Origin: Roseovarius sp. SCSIO 43702
GTDB taxonomy: Bacteria; Pseudomonadota; Alphaproteobacteria; Rhodobacterales; Rhodobacteraceae
Length of the DNA stretch: 64,000 bases
Assembly (NCBI RefSeq): GCF_019599045.1
Contig: NZ_CP080623.1
Location: 2,626,501-2,690,500 of the forward strand
Reading direction: 5' to 3'
The notes below the pieces were generated by a model. The model saw nothing but the letters and a program-made list of their open reading frames with translations, had not been told where the DNA came from and did no database searches. Each line of letters opens with the position of its first letter. Position 1 is the first letter of the stretch. The position numbers were made by a program, and so were the translations under genes. Positions 53,350 to 63,010 of this stretch are shown here, in pieces.

Positions 53350-53430
53350 ACGGGGAACGGAGGGCCGTTCGGGTGCAGGCGTTCTAGGGCAGCGTCGGGG
53401 GGGTGTCCAGAGGGTTTTCGTCGAAAAACC

Positions 53431-53625
53431 TCAATGCGGTTTTCCATCGGGATCGGTGTCGCGTTCCAGCGTCGCGTCGAGAGCGGCCTCGACGTCCTCG
53501 GGGTCCGTCGAGGGAACGGCGTATTCGCCCGAAAGCCATTTGCCGAGATCGATCCGGGCGCAGCGCCGGGAACAGAAAGGGCGCATCGTCCGGTCGGTGG
53601 GTTTGCCGCAGATGGGACAGCTCAT
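53431..53625 (-). CDS. yacG: YacG, zinc-binding DNA gyrase inhibitor
   Basis: A 64-residue protein with a C4 zinc site: C3 and C6 in CPIC, C18 and C22 in FCSRRC. In E. coli YacG binds GyrB and inhibits gyrase. The gene overlaps the end of the ribonuclease gene by four bases, which is a common alphaproteobacterial arrangement. An acidic tail follows the zinc module. Confidence 0.9.
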   Translation of the reverse strand: MSCPICGKPTDRTMRPFCSRRCARIDLGKWLSGEYAVPSTDPEDVEAALDATLERDTDPDGKPH

Positions 53626-54650
53626 GTCAGGATCTCCGCCAATGGCATCCGTTCGCGCTTTCGTTGAAGTTCGAAGTGCCCAAGCGGCGTCCAGCCGACC
53701 AGCGCCGTTTCGATGCGGTCAGCACGAAACGCCGCGCGCAGGGTGCTCTCGAAGAGTTTCCGGTCCTTCTTCGCCATCGGCGCGAGATCGAGCGTGACCT
53801 GTCCGCCCAGGCCCCGCAGCCGCAATTGCCGGGGCAGATCGCGGGCGGCGGCAAGATTGACCTTGAGCGCGGCGGCGGGCGACGTGTCGCTGCCGGCGTT
53901 GACGTCCACGGCGATGAGCGCGCGGGTGGGCTCGATCCACATCGCGCCATCGCGGCCCAGTGCGACCCGCGGTGTCCGAAGCCCGTCGATGAGGTCGAGC
54001 ACCCCCTCGGTCTCGAACGCCCCGGCCCGGGCGATCACTGTGGCCGGCATCGACCATTCCCGCCAGGCGAAGGCATGGGGTCCATCACCGTCGAGCAGGG
54101 TTTCGGGCGCGCCTTCACGCTCATTCGTGATCTTCTCGGCCACGTCTGCCATCGCCGTGATATCCTCGGCTATGGCCTCGTCGTCGTTCTCTTCCTCACA
54201 GGAGGAACGCAGGATGAGACCCATCGGCCGCCCGCCCATCATGTCATGAGCAAGCTCCAGGAGCGCGTCTCGTCGCGCCTCGTCGCGGATGGCGCGCGAG
54301 ATGTTGAGGCCCGGCGCGTCGGGGGTGACGATCGCGTAGCGGCCCTTGAAAAGGAGTTTCGAGGTCACGGGCACGGCCTTCCCCTGCTCGGCCCGGCCGG
54401 ACACCTGCACGAGAAGCGGCTCGCCGGGCCGCAGCCCCTTGGCCTGGCGCAGGAACGCGGTGCCGTCGGGAATCTTCAGAAAGCTGCCCCCCTGCCCCTT
54501 CACCGGCCGGTCGATCGTGGCGCGGTATATGGTGCCCACGGGCGGAACGGTCTCGTCCGCGACGATCAGGTCCGCAAGCTGCCCGTCCTCCAGCAGCGCC
54601 GCCGCCTCGCGTCCGTCGAGCTGATCCAGAATGATCGTGTGAGAGCTCAT
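53622..54650 (-). CDS. Ribonuclease E/G family protein (short form)
   Basis: A 342-residue member of the RNase E/G family. An S1-like N-terminal part ([20 protein letters not shown]...) is followed by the catalytic region with [13 protein letters not shown] (metal-binding aspartates) and [21 protein letters not shown]. It is much shorter than RNase E and E. coli RNase G (489 residues), and lacks the zinc-link and C-terminal scaffold. The start overlaps the maf stop codon by four bases. Confidence 0.87.
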   Translation of the reverse strand: MSSHTIILDQLDGREAAALLEDGQLADLIVADETVPPVGTIYRATIDRPVKGQGGSFLKIPDGTAFLRQAKGLRPGEPLLVQVSGRAEQGKAVPVTSKLLFKGRYAIVTPDAPGLNISRAIRDEARRDALLELAHDMMGGRPMGLILRSSCEEENDDEAIAEDITAMADVAEKITNEREGAPETLLDGDGPHAFAWREWSMPATVIARAGAFETEGVLDLIDGLRTPRVALGRDGAMWIEPTRALIAVDVNAGSDTSPAAALKVNLAAARDLPRQLRLRGLGGQVTLDLAPMAKKDRKLFESTLRAAFRADRIETALVGWTPLGHFELQRKRERMPLAEILT

Positions 54651-55252
54651 CGGGCTCCTTTCCAGACGGGATACCCCGCTGCCATCAGAAGGTTGGCCGT
54701 CTCGGCGAGCGGCAGGCCCACCACGGCGGAGAACGAGCCACTGATCCACGGGATGAAGGCGCTGGCCGGTCCCTGGATGGCATACCCTCCGGCCTTGCCC
54801 TGCCAGTCGCCGGTCGCCACGTAGCCCTCGATCTCGGTCTCCGAGAGGCGCTTCATCCGCACGGAAGTGACGACATCACGCTCCCAGCTTTGCGAGGCGC
54901 GGCGCAGGGCGATGGCGGTGATGACCCGGTGACGGCGTCCCGACAGCATCCGCAGGAAGGCGCGCGCCTCGTCCGCGTCCGCCGGTTTGCCCAAAATGCG
55001 GCGCCCCACCGCCACGGTGGTATCGGCCGCGAGAAGCAATTCGCCCGCGCCGCAGGAAACCGCCGCGGCCTTTTCCGACGCCATGCGCCGACAATAGGCG
55101 CGCGGAAGCTCGGCGCGGCGGGGGGTCTCGTCGATATCGGCCGGCCGCAGATCGTCCGGCGTCACGCCGATCTGCGCCAGAAGCTCGCGGCGTCGCGGGC
55201 TCGCCGAGGCGAGAACCAGGCGGGGTGCGGGATCGTGGGAAACTGTCATCAT
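54647..55252 (-). CDS. maf: Maf-type nucleoside triphosphate pyrophosphatase
   Basis: A 201-residue Maf/HAM1-fold enzyme. Motifs [16 protein letters not shown] (phosphate-binding), [11 protein letters not shown] (catalytic aspartate) and [12 protein letters not shown] are present. Maf proteins hydrolyse modified or canonical NTPs for housekeeping and are linked to division control. Two adjacent ATG codons are possible starts. It overlaps the ribonuclease gene. Confidence 0.9.
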   Translation of the reverse strand: MMTVSHDPAPRLVLASASPRRRELLAQIGVTPDDLRPADIDETPRRAELPRAYCRRMASEKAAAVSCGAGELLLAADTTVAVGRRILGKPADADEARAFLRMLSGRRHRVITAIALRRASQSWERDVVTSVRMKRLSETEIEGYVATGDWQGKAGGYAIQGPASAFIPWISGSFSAVVGLPLAETANLLMAAGYPVWKGAR

Positions 55253-55336
55253 TGCACCCGCTCGGCCTACGGGGTGCGACCGCACCCCGCCAGCGGCGAA
55301 ACACCTTGCCGCACGAGGCGAAGCGCCGGCTCCGCC

Positions 55337-55555
55337 CTATTTGAAACGATAGTTGATCCGACCCTTCGTGAGGTCGTAGGGGGTCATCTCGACCTGCACC
55401 TTGTCGCCAGCCAGAACACGGATGCGATTCTTGCGCATCTTGCCTGCCGTATGTGCGATGATCTCATGGCCGTTCTCAAGCTCGACCCGGAATGTCGCAT
55501 TGGGCAGGAGTTCTTTCACGACACCGGGAAATTCGAGCGTATCTTCCTTGGCCAT
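55337..55555 (-). CDS. infA: Translation initiation factor IF-1
   Basis: A 72-residue OB-fold protein: [20 protein letters not shown], then [27 protein letters not shown] and ending KGRINYRFK. This is canonical bacterial IF-1, which blocks the ribosomal A site during initiation. GGAGACAAC precedes the start. It heads the leftward infA-maf-ribonuclease-yacG group. Confidence 0.97.
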   Translation of the reverse strand: MAKEDTLEFPGVVKELLPNATFRVELENGHEIIAHTAGKMRKNRIRVLAGDKVQVEMTPYDLTKGRINYRFK

Positions 55556-55639
55556 GTTGTCTCCTTGCTAATGGGGCTCCGCCTATCCTGCGGAACGCAT
55601 CTTAAATGGTGCGGTTTCGCGGCATATTCAAGCGGATTG

Positions 55640-56524
55640 TTACCTGAGCGCCTCAGGTGTGACCCGCGCGTCGCGCCCTGTCTGCTCGTCCCAGTGCGTC
55701 CGGTTGAGCACGATACCGTCGCGGCGCACATGCTCCACCGCCGCGAGGTCGATCTCGCCCACGGTCCAGCCGGGCGTATCGAGCGTGCCTTCCGCCAGCA
55801 CCCCGGTCTGGGGAAACCCGGTATCGGGCGGGCCGAAGATGCCGCCCATGCCGGTGTTCTGATCGACCGCGTAACACCACTCGGCCGGCCCGACCACCGA
55901 CGACATGACCGAGACGAACTGCTGCTCGAGTGCGCGCGCCATGGCGCCGATGCGCACTCGCCAATACCCCGCCAACGCCTCGGTGCAGGAGGGCACGAGC
56001 AGGATGTCGGCGTCATGAAGTGCCCGCCCGAACGCGGGATATTCGCTGTCATAACAGATGAGCACGCCGATCTTGCCCAACGCGGTGTCGAACAGGCGCA
56101 AGGGGCCGCCGGGCACCACGTCCCAGGGGTCGCGCTCGAACCGGGTCATGATCTGCTTGTCCTGGATCCCCATCGCGCCCGTCGGGGTGAACAGGCGCGC
56201 GCGGTTCACCGGGCGCGGACCGTAGGTTTCATCGAAGACCGGGGCCGAGCCCGCGAGAATGTGGACACCATGCTTGCGCGCGAGTTCCGAATGAAGCGAA
56301 TCCGCGTCGGGAATCCGGTCCGAGACGGCATGCAGGCAGCGCTCGAGGTCGTTCGCCACGTCCGGTCCCGACAACATGGCCAGCTCCATCGCGCCGTATT
56401 CGGGAAAGACCAGAAGCTCCGCTCCCGTCGCGGCGCCGTTCGCGACCCAGTCAGTCAGCTTCTCGGCATAGGCGCTCCAGCTGTCCAGCGGATCGAGCGG
56501 ATAGGCGGCGGTGGCGACTTTCAT
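55640..56524 (-). CDS. Carbon-nitrogen hydrolase (nitrilase superfamily)
   Basis: A 294-residue enzyme with the Glu-Lys-Cys triad at E42 (FPEYGAME), K123 (IQDKQIMTRFE) and C157 (VLICYDSEYP). The family cleaves amides or nitriles; the branch cannot be fixed from the sequence, and omega-amidase or N-carbamoyl amidase roles are possible. The length is normal. It stands alone between infA and the exporter gene on the same strand. Confidence 0.85.
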   Translation of the reverse strand: MKVATAAYPLDPLDSWSAYAEKLTDWVANGAATGAELLVFPEYGAMELAMLSGPDVANDLERCLHAVSDRIPDADSLHSELARKHGVHILAGSAPVFDETYGPRPVNRARLFTPTGAMGIQDKQIMTRFERDPWDVVPGGPLRLFDTALGKIGVLICYDSEYPAFGRALHDADILLVPSCTEALAGYWRVRIGAMARALEQQFVSVMSSVVGPAEWCYAVDQNTGMGGIFGPPDTGFPQTGVLAEGTLDTPGWTVGEIDLAAVEHVRRDGIVLNRTHWDEQTGRDARVTPEALR

Positions 56525-56601
56525 CGGAATCGTCCTTTCGCGGAATTGGATGCGGGTCAGAGGTAACGCGCGCCCCGGCCCTTCGCAATGGGCGGGCGTG
56601 C

Positions 56602-58398
56602 TCAGGCGGGTTCGCCGTCGGTGAACTGAAGCCGCGCGAGACGGGCATAGAGCCCCCCCTCGGCCACGAGGCTTTCATGCGTGCCCATGGCCACGATGCG
56701 CCCCTCGTCCATCACGACGATGCGGTCGGCCTTCTTCACCGTGGCAAGGCGGTGGGCGACGATGACGGTCGTGCGGGTGCGCGCCATCGCCTCGACCGCC
56801 CGTTGCACCGCCTGCTCGCTTTCGGCGTCGAGCGCGCTCGTCGCCTCGTCGAGAAGCAGGACCGGCGCGTCGCGCAGGATCGCGCGGGCGATGGCGATCC
56901 GCTGCTTCTGTCCGCCCGAGAGCATGACGCCGCGCTCGCCGACATAGGTGTCATACCCCTCCGGCAGCGCCTTGATGAAGTCATGCGCGGCGGCGGCGCG
57001 GGCGGCATCCTCGACCTCGTCATCGGTCGCGTCCAGCCGGCCGAACCGGATGTTCTCGCGCGCCGAGGTGGCAAAGATCACCGGGTCCTGCGGGACCAGC
57101 GCCATGTGCGCGCGGAAATCCCGGCGGAGCATCTTCGACAAGGGCACCCCGTCGAGCGAGACGGTGCCCGCGTCGGGATCGTAGAACCGCTGCAGGAGCT
57201 GGATGATCGTCGTCTTGCCCGCGCCCGAAGGCCCCACCAGCGCGACGGTCTCGCCCGGCGCGATATGCAATGTCAGGTCGCGCAGGGCCGGCAGGTCACG
57301 GCGCGCCGGGTAGGAGAACTGCACATCGTCGAAATCGAGCGCGCCCTTCACCGGGGTCGGCACCGGCTCCGGCTTCGCGGGGTCGCGCACCGCGTCCTCG
57401 GCGCCCAGCAGCTCGACCAGCCGCTCGGTCGCGCCCGCCGCGCGCTGCAACTCGCCCCAGATCTCCGAGAGCGCCGCCACCGATCCCGCCACGAGGATCG
57501 CGTAGATGACGAACTGTACGAGCATCCCCGCGCTCATCACGCCTTCGCGCACGTCCCGCGCCCCGATCCAGAGCACGCTGACCACGCCCGCGAAGACGAG
57601 GAAGATCACGATCACGGTCATCACCGCCCGCGTCAGGATGCGCCGCCGGGCCGCGTCGAAACTCTGCTCCGTCAGCACCGAGAAGAGCTTGCGGCTGGCG
57701 GTCTCGTGGGTGAAGGCCTGCACCGTCTGCACGCTCAGCAGCGCCTCGGACGCATTGCCGGAACTCTGCGCGATCCAGTCCTGGTTCTCGCGGCTCAGCA
57801 CCCGCAGGCGCCGGCCGAGCGTGAGGATCGGCACGATGATGAGCGGCACGATGAGAAGGACGAGTCCGGTGAGCTTGGCCGAGGTGAAGACCATCAACAC
57901 CAGCCCCCCCACGAAGATGAGGAAATTGCGCAGCGCGATCGACACCGAGGAGCCGATGACGCTGAGGATGAGCGTCGTGTCCGTCGTGATCCGGCTCAGC
58001 ACCTCGCCGGTCATGATCCGCTCGAAGAAGGCGGGGCTCATTCCGATCACGCGATCGAACACGGCCTTGCGGATATCGGCCACCACCCGCTCGCCCAGCC
58101 GCGTTACGAGTGCGTATCGCAGCCCCGTCCCGAGCGCGAGCAGCCCCGCGACAAGAAGCGCGGCGGTGAAATACTGATCGAGGATTTCGCCGTTCGCGGC
58201 GTTGAAATTGTCGACCACCCGGCGCACCGCCATCGGCAGGATGAGCGAGATCGTGGCCGTCAGCACGAGCGCCAGGATCGCGGCGCCGAGCAGCAGCTTG
58301 TAGGGACGCAAGAACGGCCAGAGAGCCGAGAGCGACCCGACCCGTTTCGACCCCTCGCGTTCGGCAAGTTTCGGATCGCTGTCGGCGCGCCGTGGCAT
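56602..58398 (-). CDS. ABC transporter, fused membrane-ATPase exporter (MsbA-like)
   Basis: A 598-residue half-transporter. Residues about 40-330 hold six membrane helices (ABC exporter type 1) and residues 355-590 the ATPase, with Walker A GPSGAGKTT, signature LSGGQKQRIAIARAIL, Walker B VLLLDEATSALD and VAHRLATV. It works as a homodimer that exports lipids or hydrophobic compounds. The substrate is unknown. AAGGAG precedes the start. Confidence 0.9.
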   Translation of the reverse strand: MPRRADSDPKLAEREGSKRVGSLSALWPFLRPYKLLLGAAILALVLTATISLILPMAVRRVVDNFNAANGEILDQYFTAALLVAGLLALGTGLRYALVTRLGERVVADIRKAVFDRVIGMSPAFFERIMTGEVLSRITTDTTLILSVIGSSVSIALRNFLIFVGGLVLMVFTSAKLTGLVLLIVPLIIVPILTLGRRLRVLSRENQDWIAQSSGNASEALLSVQTVQAFTHETASRKLFSVLTEQSFDAARRRILTRAVMTVIVIFLVFAGVVSVLWIGARDVREGVMSAGMLVQFVIYAILVAGSVAALSEIWGELQRAAGATERLVELLGAEDAVRDPAKPEPVPTPVKGALDFDDVQFSYPARRDLPALRDLTLHIAPGETVALVGPSGAGKTTIIQLLQRFYDPDAGTVSLDGVPLSKMLRRDFRAHMALVPQDPVIFATSARENIRFGRLDATDDEVEDAARAAAAHDFIKALPEGYDTYVGERGVMLSGGQKQRIAIARAILRDAPVLLLDEATSALDAESEQAVQRAVEAMARTRTTVIVAHRLATVKKADRIVVMDEGRIVAMGTHESLVAEGGLYARLARLQFTDGEPA

Positions 58399-58491
58399 CA
58401 CAAGCTCCTTTTTTTCGGGCCGTTCTTGGAGAGATCGCCGGACGGGGTCAAGCAACTAGGAAGAAAACCTTCCCGCCCGCGACGACCGGCC

Positions 58492-59646
58492 TCACTGGTT
58501 GGCGCGCTCGGCCTCGATCTCACGCCAGCGCGCGACGTTCTCATTGTGCTCTTCCAGCGTCTCGGCGAAGGCATGGCCGCCGGTGCCATCGGCCACGAAG
58601 AACACGAAATCGGTCTCGTCGGGATTGGCCGCCGCCCTGATCGCTTCCTCTCCGGGGTTGGCGATCGGCGTCGCCGGAAGCCCGTCGATCACGTAGGTGT
58701 TCCACGGCGTCTCGGCGCGAAGCTCCGACTGGCGCAGGCCCCGGCCCAGCGTGCCCTGCCCTTCGGTGATGCCGTAGATGACCGTCGGGTCGGTCTGAAG
58801 CCGCATGCCGCGGTTGAGACGGTTGACGAAGACGCTCGCGACCCGGCCGCGTTCCTCTGCGATGCCGGTTTCCTTCTCGACGATCGAGGCCAGTTTCAGG
58901 AGATCCTCGGGCGTCTCGAGCGGCAGGTTCGGATCGCGGTCCTCCCATGCTGCGGCAAGGATCGCCTCCTGTGCCTCCTGCATCTTGTTGAGCAAACCGG
59001 CGCGGTCGTCCCCCTCGCGCACCTCGTAGCTGCGCGGCGCGAGCATTCCCTCGGGTGGAATGGCCTCGATCTCGCCCTCGAGCACATCGACGGATTTCAG
59101 GGCATTCGCGATCTGCCAACTGGTCGCGCCCTCGGCGATGGCTACGCGGTAGCGCGTGTCGGCCTCCTCACGGACCTTGAGGAATTCGGCGGGCGGTTCA
59201 TCCTCGCCGGGGGTGAATTCGGCCTTCTCGACAAAGCGATCCGTCGCGGGATCCAGCTCGCGCACCTCGACCTCTGCGTCGGTCACACCGATGCGATAGA
59301 CCACCTCGGTGCCGCAGGTGCTTGCCCCGCCGCGCGTGATGAGGTCGACGATCTCGCTCATGCTGGCACCCTCGGGAATGAGCCAGCTTCCGGCCTTGAG
59401 CGCCTGCGTCTTGTCCGCGTAATCCGCCCCGATCCGAAGAAGCGAAGGATAGGTGATCGCCCCCTGCTCTGCCAGATCCCGGGACACGGTGCGCATGTTG
59501 GCACCACTCTTGACGCGCAGGCAGACGGGTTCGTCGAGCGGCCCCTCCGCGGTGTATTCGGCCTGCCCCCAGATGATCGCGCCCCCGAGCAGAAAGGCGA
59601 TGACGACGAAGAAGGTAAGCGCGTTCGAGGCAATATGCCGCCACAT
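58492..59646 (-). CDS. mltG: Endolytic murein transglycosylase MltG
   Basis: A 384-residue protein with an N-terminal membrane anchor (about 8-26) and a periplasmic YceG-like catalytic domain. The region LASIVEKETGIAEERGRVASV includes the essential glutamate, and TDPTVIYGI and TYVIDGLPATPIANPG are typical. MltG cuts nascent peptidoglycan and limits glycan length. It overlaps fabF by one base, the usual pairing in alphaproteobacteria. Confidence 0.93.
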   Translation of the reverse strand: MWRHIASNALTFFVVIAFLLGGAIIWGQAEYTAEGPLDEPVCLRVKSGANMRTVSRDLAEQGAITYPSLLRIGADYADKTQALKAGSWLIPEGASMSEIVDLITRGGASTCGTEVVYRIGVTDAEVEVRELDPATDRFVEKAEFTPGEDEPPAEFLKVREEADTRYRVAIAEGATSWQIANALKSVDVLEGEIEAIPPEGMLAPRSYEVREGDDRAGLLNKMQEAQEAILAAAWEDRDPNLPLETPEDLLKLASIVEKETGIAEERGRVASVFVNRLNRGMRLQTDPTVIYGITEGQGTLGRGLRQSELRAETPWNTYVIDGLPATPIANPGEEAIRAAANPDETDFVFFVADGTGGHAFAETLEEHNENVARWREIEAERANQ

Positions 59647-60905
59647 CAGCGGGGCGTCCCGATACAGAGGCTCGCGTTCGTGCCGCCGAAACCGAAGCTG
59701 TTCGACATGGCCACGCGCACCTCGCGCTCTTTCTTCTGGTTCGGGACAAGATCGAGCGGCGTCTCGACCGCCGGGTTATCGAGATTGATCGTGGGTGGCA
59801 CGACCTGGTCGCGCACGGCGAGGATGGCAAAGATCGCCTCGATCGCGCCCGCGGCCCCCAGCAGGTGGCCCGTTGCGGACTTGGTGGAACTCATCGCGGC
59901 CTTGCCGGCGGCATCGCCCAGCAGGCGTTCGACGGCCTTCAACTCGATCGTGTCGGCCATGGTCGATGTGCCATGCGCGTTGATGTAGTCGACTTCGGAC
60001 GGGTCGATTCCCGCATGACCCAGCGCCATCTTCATCGCGCGATAGCCGCCGTCGCCGTCCTCGCTGGGTGCGGTGATGTGATAGGCGTCGCCCGACAGGC
60101 CATAACCCAGTACCTCGGCATAGATCTTGGCGCCCCGTGCCTTGGCGTGTTCGTATTCCTCGAGCACGACGATGCCTGCGCCCTCGCCCATCACGAAACC
60201 GTCGCGGTCCGCGTCATAGGGCCGGCTTGCGGCCTTGGGATCGTCGGCACGCTTGGTGCTGAGCGCCTTGCAGGCGTTGAAACCGGCGATTCCGATCTCG
60301 CAGATTGCCGCCTCGGCCCCGCCTGCGACCATCACGTCGGCATCCCCGAACATGATCAGCCGCGCCGCATCGCCGATGGCATGTGCGCCGGTAGAGCAGG
60401 CGGTCACGACCGAATGGTTCGGCCCCTTGAAGCCGAAGCGGATGCCGACCTGCCCCGAGATGAGATTGATCAGTGCGCCCGGGATGAAGAAGGGCGACAC
60501 GCGGCGCGGCCCCTTCTCGTGGATGAGGAGCGTCGTCTCTTCGATCGAGCGCAGCCCGCCGATGCCCGACCCGATCATGACGCCGGTGCGCAAAAGGCTC
60601 TCCTCGTCCTCGGGCATCCAGCCCGCATCGCGCACGGCCTGGTCGGCGGCGGCGATACCGTAGAGGATGAAGTCGTCGACCTTGCGGCGCTCCTTCGGCT
60701 CCATGTAGGCGTCGGCGTTGAACGTGCCGTCCGAGCCGTCGCCCAGCGGCACTTCGCAGGCATAGGTCGTGGCCACCCGGGAGGGATCGAAGCGCGTGAT
60801 CGTTCCCGCGCCGGATTCGCCCGCCAGCAGACGTGACCAGGATTTCTCGACCCCATCCGCGAGCGGCGTCACCAACCCGAGACCCGTTACGACGACACGA
60901 CGCAT
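59646..60905 (-). CDS. fabF: Beta-ketoacyl-ACP synthase II
   Basis: A 419-residue condensing enzyme. The catalytic Cys170 is in VVTACSTGAHAIG, and both active-site histidines occur in NAHGTST and SATGHLLGAAG. FabF elongates acyl-ACP by two carbons in fatty-acid synthesis. It is followed by mltG and preceded on the same strand by a HisA-like gene. Confidence 0.95.
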   Translation of the reverse strand: MRRVVVTGLGLVTPLADGVEKSWSRLLAGESGAGTITRFDPSRVATTYACEVPLGDGSDGTFNADAYMEPKERRKVDDFILYGIAAADQAVRDAGWMPEDEESLLRTGVMIGSGIGGLRSIEETTLLIHEKGPRRVSPFFIPGALINLISGQVGIRFGFKGPNHSVVTACSTGAHAIGDAARLIMFGDADVMVAGGAEAAICEIGIAGFNACKALSTKRADDPKAASRPYDADRDGFVMGEGAGIVVLEEYEHAKARGAKIYAEVLGYGLSGDAYHITAPSEDGDGGYRAMKMALGHAGIDPSEVDYINAHGTSTMADTIELKAVERLLGDAAGKAAMSSTKSATGHLLGAAGAIEAIFAILAVRDQVVPPTINLDNPAVETPLDLVPNQKKEREVRVAMSNSFGFGGTNASLCIGTPR

Positions 60906-61020
60906 GCAGTTGCCCTCTTTTCACACTCGTTTGCGCCTCTTACCCCGCCTTGCCCCCGATGGGCAAGACCGGGCGGCCCGGCGGATCGGGAACCCGCCGG
61001 TCATGCAGGCATGCAAATCG

Positions 61021-61764
61021 TCAGGTGAATTCGGCCGTAGGCTCCGAGGAAGGCTGCGCGATCGCCAGCGCCTCGGCCAGGTCCACGTCGCGCGCCATGA
61101 GAGCACGTCCGATGAGGGCGCCCGAGATGTTGGGCACGTAACGTAGCCGGGCCACGTCGTCCACCGTCCGTATGGTCCCCCGCGCGATCACGGGGTGGCG
61201 CGTTTCCGCCGCGAGGCGCGTGATGAGACCGAGGCTTGCATCGCTGTCGCCGATATTGGCGTCGATATCCGTGACGATGATTCCCGCGAGCGGCGCCGTA
61301 TCGAACGCCTTGATGAACTCGGCCGGGTCGAACGCGCTCTTGCTGCGCCAGCCCTCGGTCATGACCGAGCCTTCGAATATGTCCACCGCAAGGACCATCT
61401 GGTCGGGATGATACTTCGCAAGCTCCCGCAGCAGGTCCGGGTCGTGCGCCGCCATCGTGCTCACCACGATGCGCCCCGCGCCCTTGTCGATCCAGCGCTC
61501 GACCTGGTCGCGCGCGCGGAAACCGCCGCCAAGCTGCACGGGAATGCCCACCGTGCGGATGATTTCCTCGATGAGCTCGTTGTTGCCGTTCTCACCCTGG
61601 AGACCGTCCATGTCGGTGATATGCATCCATTCCGCACCGGCCTCCACGAAGCTGCGCGCGGTCTGGACCGGATCGACATGCCACAGCACCGCCTCTTCGA
61701 GACGCCCGCGCGTCAGCGTGACGCATTTGCCCTGTTTCAACTCCAGTGTCGGATAGATGATCAT
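61021..61764 (-). CDS. HisA-like TIM-barrel protein, divergent catalytic residue
   Basis: A 247-residue (beta/alpha)8 protein of the HisA/HisF family. QGKCVTLTRGR, VQLGGGFRARDQVERWID, MVLAVDIFEGSVMTEGW (D128) and GIIVTDIDANIGDSD are recognisable. The first-strand catalytic aspartate of HisA (D8) is a glutamate here (YPTLELK). It stands apart from any his operon, next to fabF. It may be a paralogue with a changed reaction rather than the histidine-pathway isomerase. Confidence 0.78.
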   Translation of the reverse strand: MIIYPTLELKQGKCVTLTRGRLEEAVLWHVDPVQTARSFVEAGAEWMHITDMDGLQGENGNNELIEEIIRTVGIPVQLGGGFRARDQVERWIDKGAGRIVVSTMAAHDPDLLRELAKYHPDQMVLAVDIFEGSVMTEGWRSKSAFDPAEFIKAFDTAPLAGIIVTDIDANIGDSDASLGLITRLAAETRHPVIARGTIRTVDDVARLRYVPNISGALIGRALMARDVDLAEALAIAQPSSEPTAEFT

Positions 61765-62010
61765 TCCTGCGGCCCCTTTTCACTCAACCGGCTGTCCGGC
61801 CCTGCCGAAGCGTCCCGGCCCCGGCATTATGCAATGTCCGCGAGGGCGCGAGTTATCTCAAATCGGCATCGCGCGGTCCAATCGCGGCGCCCCGCGCATT
61901 TCCCTCCGGCCGGGACGGAACGAAACCGCGCATCGGCGGTTGTCCCGTCGAGCCGGTCGAACGGACCGGCGTGGAACACAAGACGATTTGGACAGGAAAG
62001 GTATCTGACC

Positions 62011-62448
62011 ATGAAACTACTCACGACAAGCGCACTTGCCCTCACCCTCGGCGTGACCGGAGCGATGGCACAGGATGCCCCGAGCTCGGACGAACTCGCC
62101 GGGATGAAGGGCGACCTGATCCGCAGCCGCGACATCACCGACGCGGAAATCTACACCACGAATGCCGCGGATGACGAAGGCTGGGACGATGCGGACTATA
62201 CCGCGGTCGATCCCGAGTGGAACCAGATCGGCGAGATCGAGGATCTGGTCCTGTCGAAGGACGGCAAGATGATCGGCATCGTGGCCGAGGTCGGCGGTTT
62301 CCTCGACATCGGCGACAAGCATGTGGCCCTCTCGGTCGACGATGTGAAGCTCGTGCCGGTCGACGACAAGTCCTTCGTCTACGTCACGCGCTACAGCGAA
62401 GAACAGCTCGAGGCGCTGCCAAGCGTCGACGAAGGTTTCTGGGACTGA
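62011..62448 (+). CDS. Secreted PRC-barrel domain protein
   Basis: A 145-residue protein with a signal peptide (1-21, cleavage at AMAQD). Residues about 70-125 form a PRC-barrel (NQIGEIEDLVLSKDGKM, IVAEVGGFLDIGDKHVAL). It is a paralogue of the PRC-barrel protein at the start of the window but has an acidic insert (ADDEGWDDADYT) before the barrel. AGGAAAGG precedes the ATG. It converges with acpP across a strong hairpin. Confidence 0.87.
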   Translation: MKLLTTSALALTLGVTGAMAQDAPSSDELAGMKGDLIRSRDITDAEIYTTNAADDEGWDDADYTAVDPEWNQIGEIEDLVLSKDGKMIGIVAEVGGFLDIGDKHVALSVDDVKLVPVDDKSFVYVTRYSEEQLEALPSVDEGFWD

Positions 62449-62471
62449 TCCATCCGGTCCGCGGAAAAACA

Positions 62472-62501
62472 AAGGGCGAGGTGATCCGTCACCTCGCCCT
62501 T
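62472..62501. terminator. Bidirectional terminator between PRC-barrel gene and acpP
   Basis: A perfect 13-bp stem (AAGGGCGAGGTGA/TCACCTCGCCCTT) with the stable loop TCCG. On the acpP side it is followed by TTGTTTTTC, a good T-tract; on the other side by TATTCC. It should stop transcription from both convergent genes, most strongly acpP. Confidence 0.85.
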
Positions 62502-62547
62502 ATTCCGTTCTGTGGCCCGCCTCGGAAAGAGGCCGGCCGGATCGCGC

Positions 62548-62781
62548 TTATTGCGCTTCCTTGATGAACTTCACCGCATCGCCGAAGGTCTGGATGTTCT
62601 CGGCCGCGTCGTCGGGAATCTCGATGCCGAACTCTTCCTCGAAGGCCATGACAAGCTCGACCGTGTCGAGGCTGTCGGCGCCCAGATCGTCGATGAACGA
62701 GGCGTTTTCCGTGACCTTGTCCTCTTCGACGCCCAGATGTTCCACAACGATCTTCTTCACGCGCTCTGCGATATCGCTCAT
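62548..62781 (-). CDS. acpP: Acyl carrier protein
   Basis: A 77-residue ACP with the phosphopantetheine attachment serine S37 in [10 protein letters not shown]. The four-helix acidic design is typical. It carries growing acyl chains in fatty-acid synthesis. The start at MSDIAERV is preferred over an upstream in-frame codon. It follows fabG on the same strand with its own promoter between. Confidence 0.96.
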   Translation of the reverse strand: MSDIAERVKKIVVEHLGVEEDKVTENASFIDDLGADSLDTVELVMAFEEEFGIEIPDDAAENIQTFGDAVKFIKEAQ

Positions 62782-62918
62782 GCCAAAATCCTTTTCGTTT
62801 CTTGGGCTCCTGGCCCGTTCGCCGGCCCGGCTCACTCCGGCTCCGGGGGTTTCATTTTGCCCAACGGGCAGAGTTCACGGCCCGGCCCGCAAGGGGCCGC
62901 CCCGGCCAATCAGCGCCG

Positions 62919-62946
62919 CCTATAGCATATGGCGGGCCGTTGGCAA
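62919..62946 (-). promoter_or_regulatory. Candidate acpP promoter
   Basis: On the minus strand TTGCCA, 16 bases, TATAGG. It lies 138 bases upstream of acpP in the 229-base gap after fabG and would let acpP be expressed more strongly than the upstream fab genes. A GC-rich hairpin between it and acpP may shape the leader. Confidence 0.45.
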
Positions 62947-63010
62947 ACGGTTTGTCCAGAATGGGCATTCCCATCCGCAATGACAAGAGGCCGCGCCATG
63001 GGAAGGCGGG

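Noticed and set aside
56677..59988. A 1,103-codon open frame on the plus strand
   Set aside because: It runs antisense through the ABC exporter and mltG, both with complete motifs. Its composition (Arg, Gly, Asp, His rich) is the usual mirror of high-GC coding DNA.
61765..62010. GGAAC-N16-GGTT pattern resembling an EcfG-type stress promoter upstream of the PRC-barrel gene
   Set aside because: The -10 part is not a good match, and the same bases form an imperfect hairpin; it is too weak to call.
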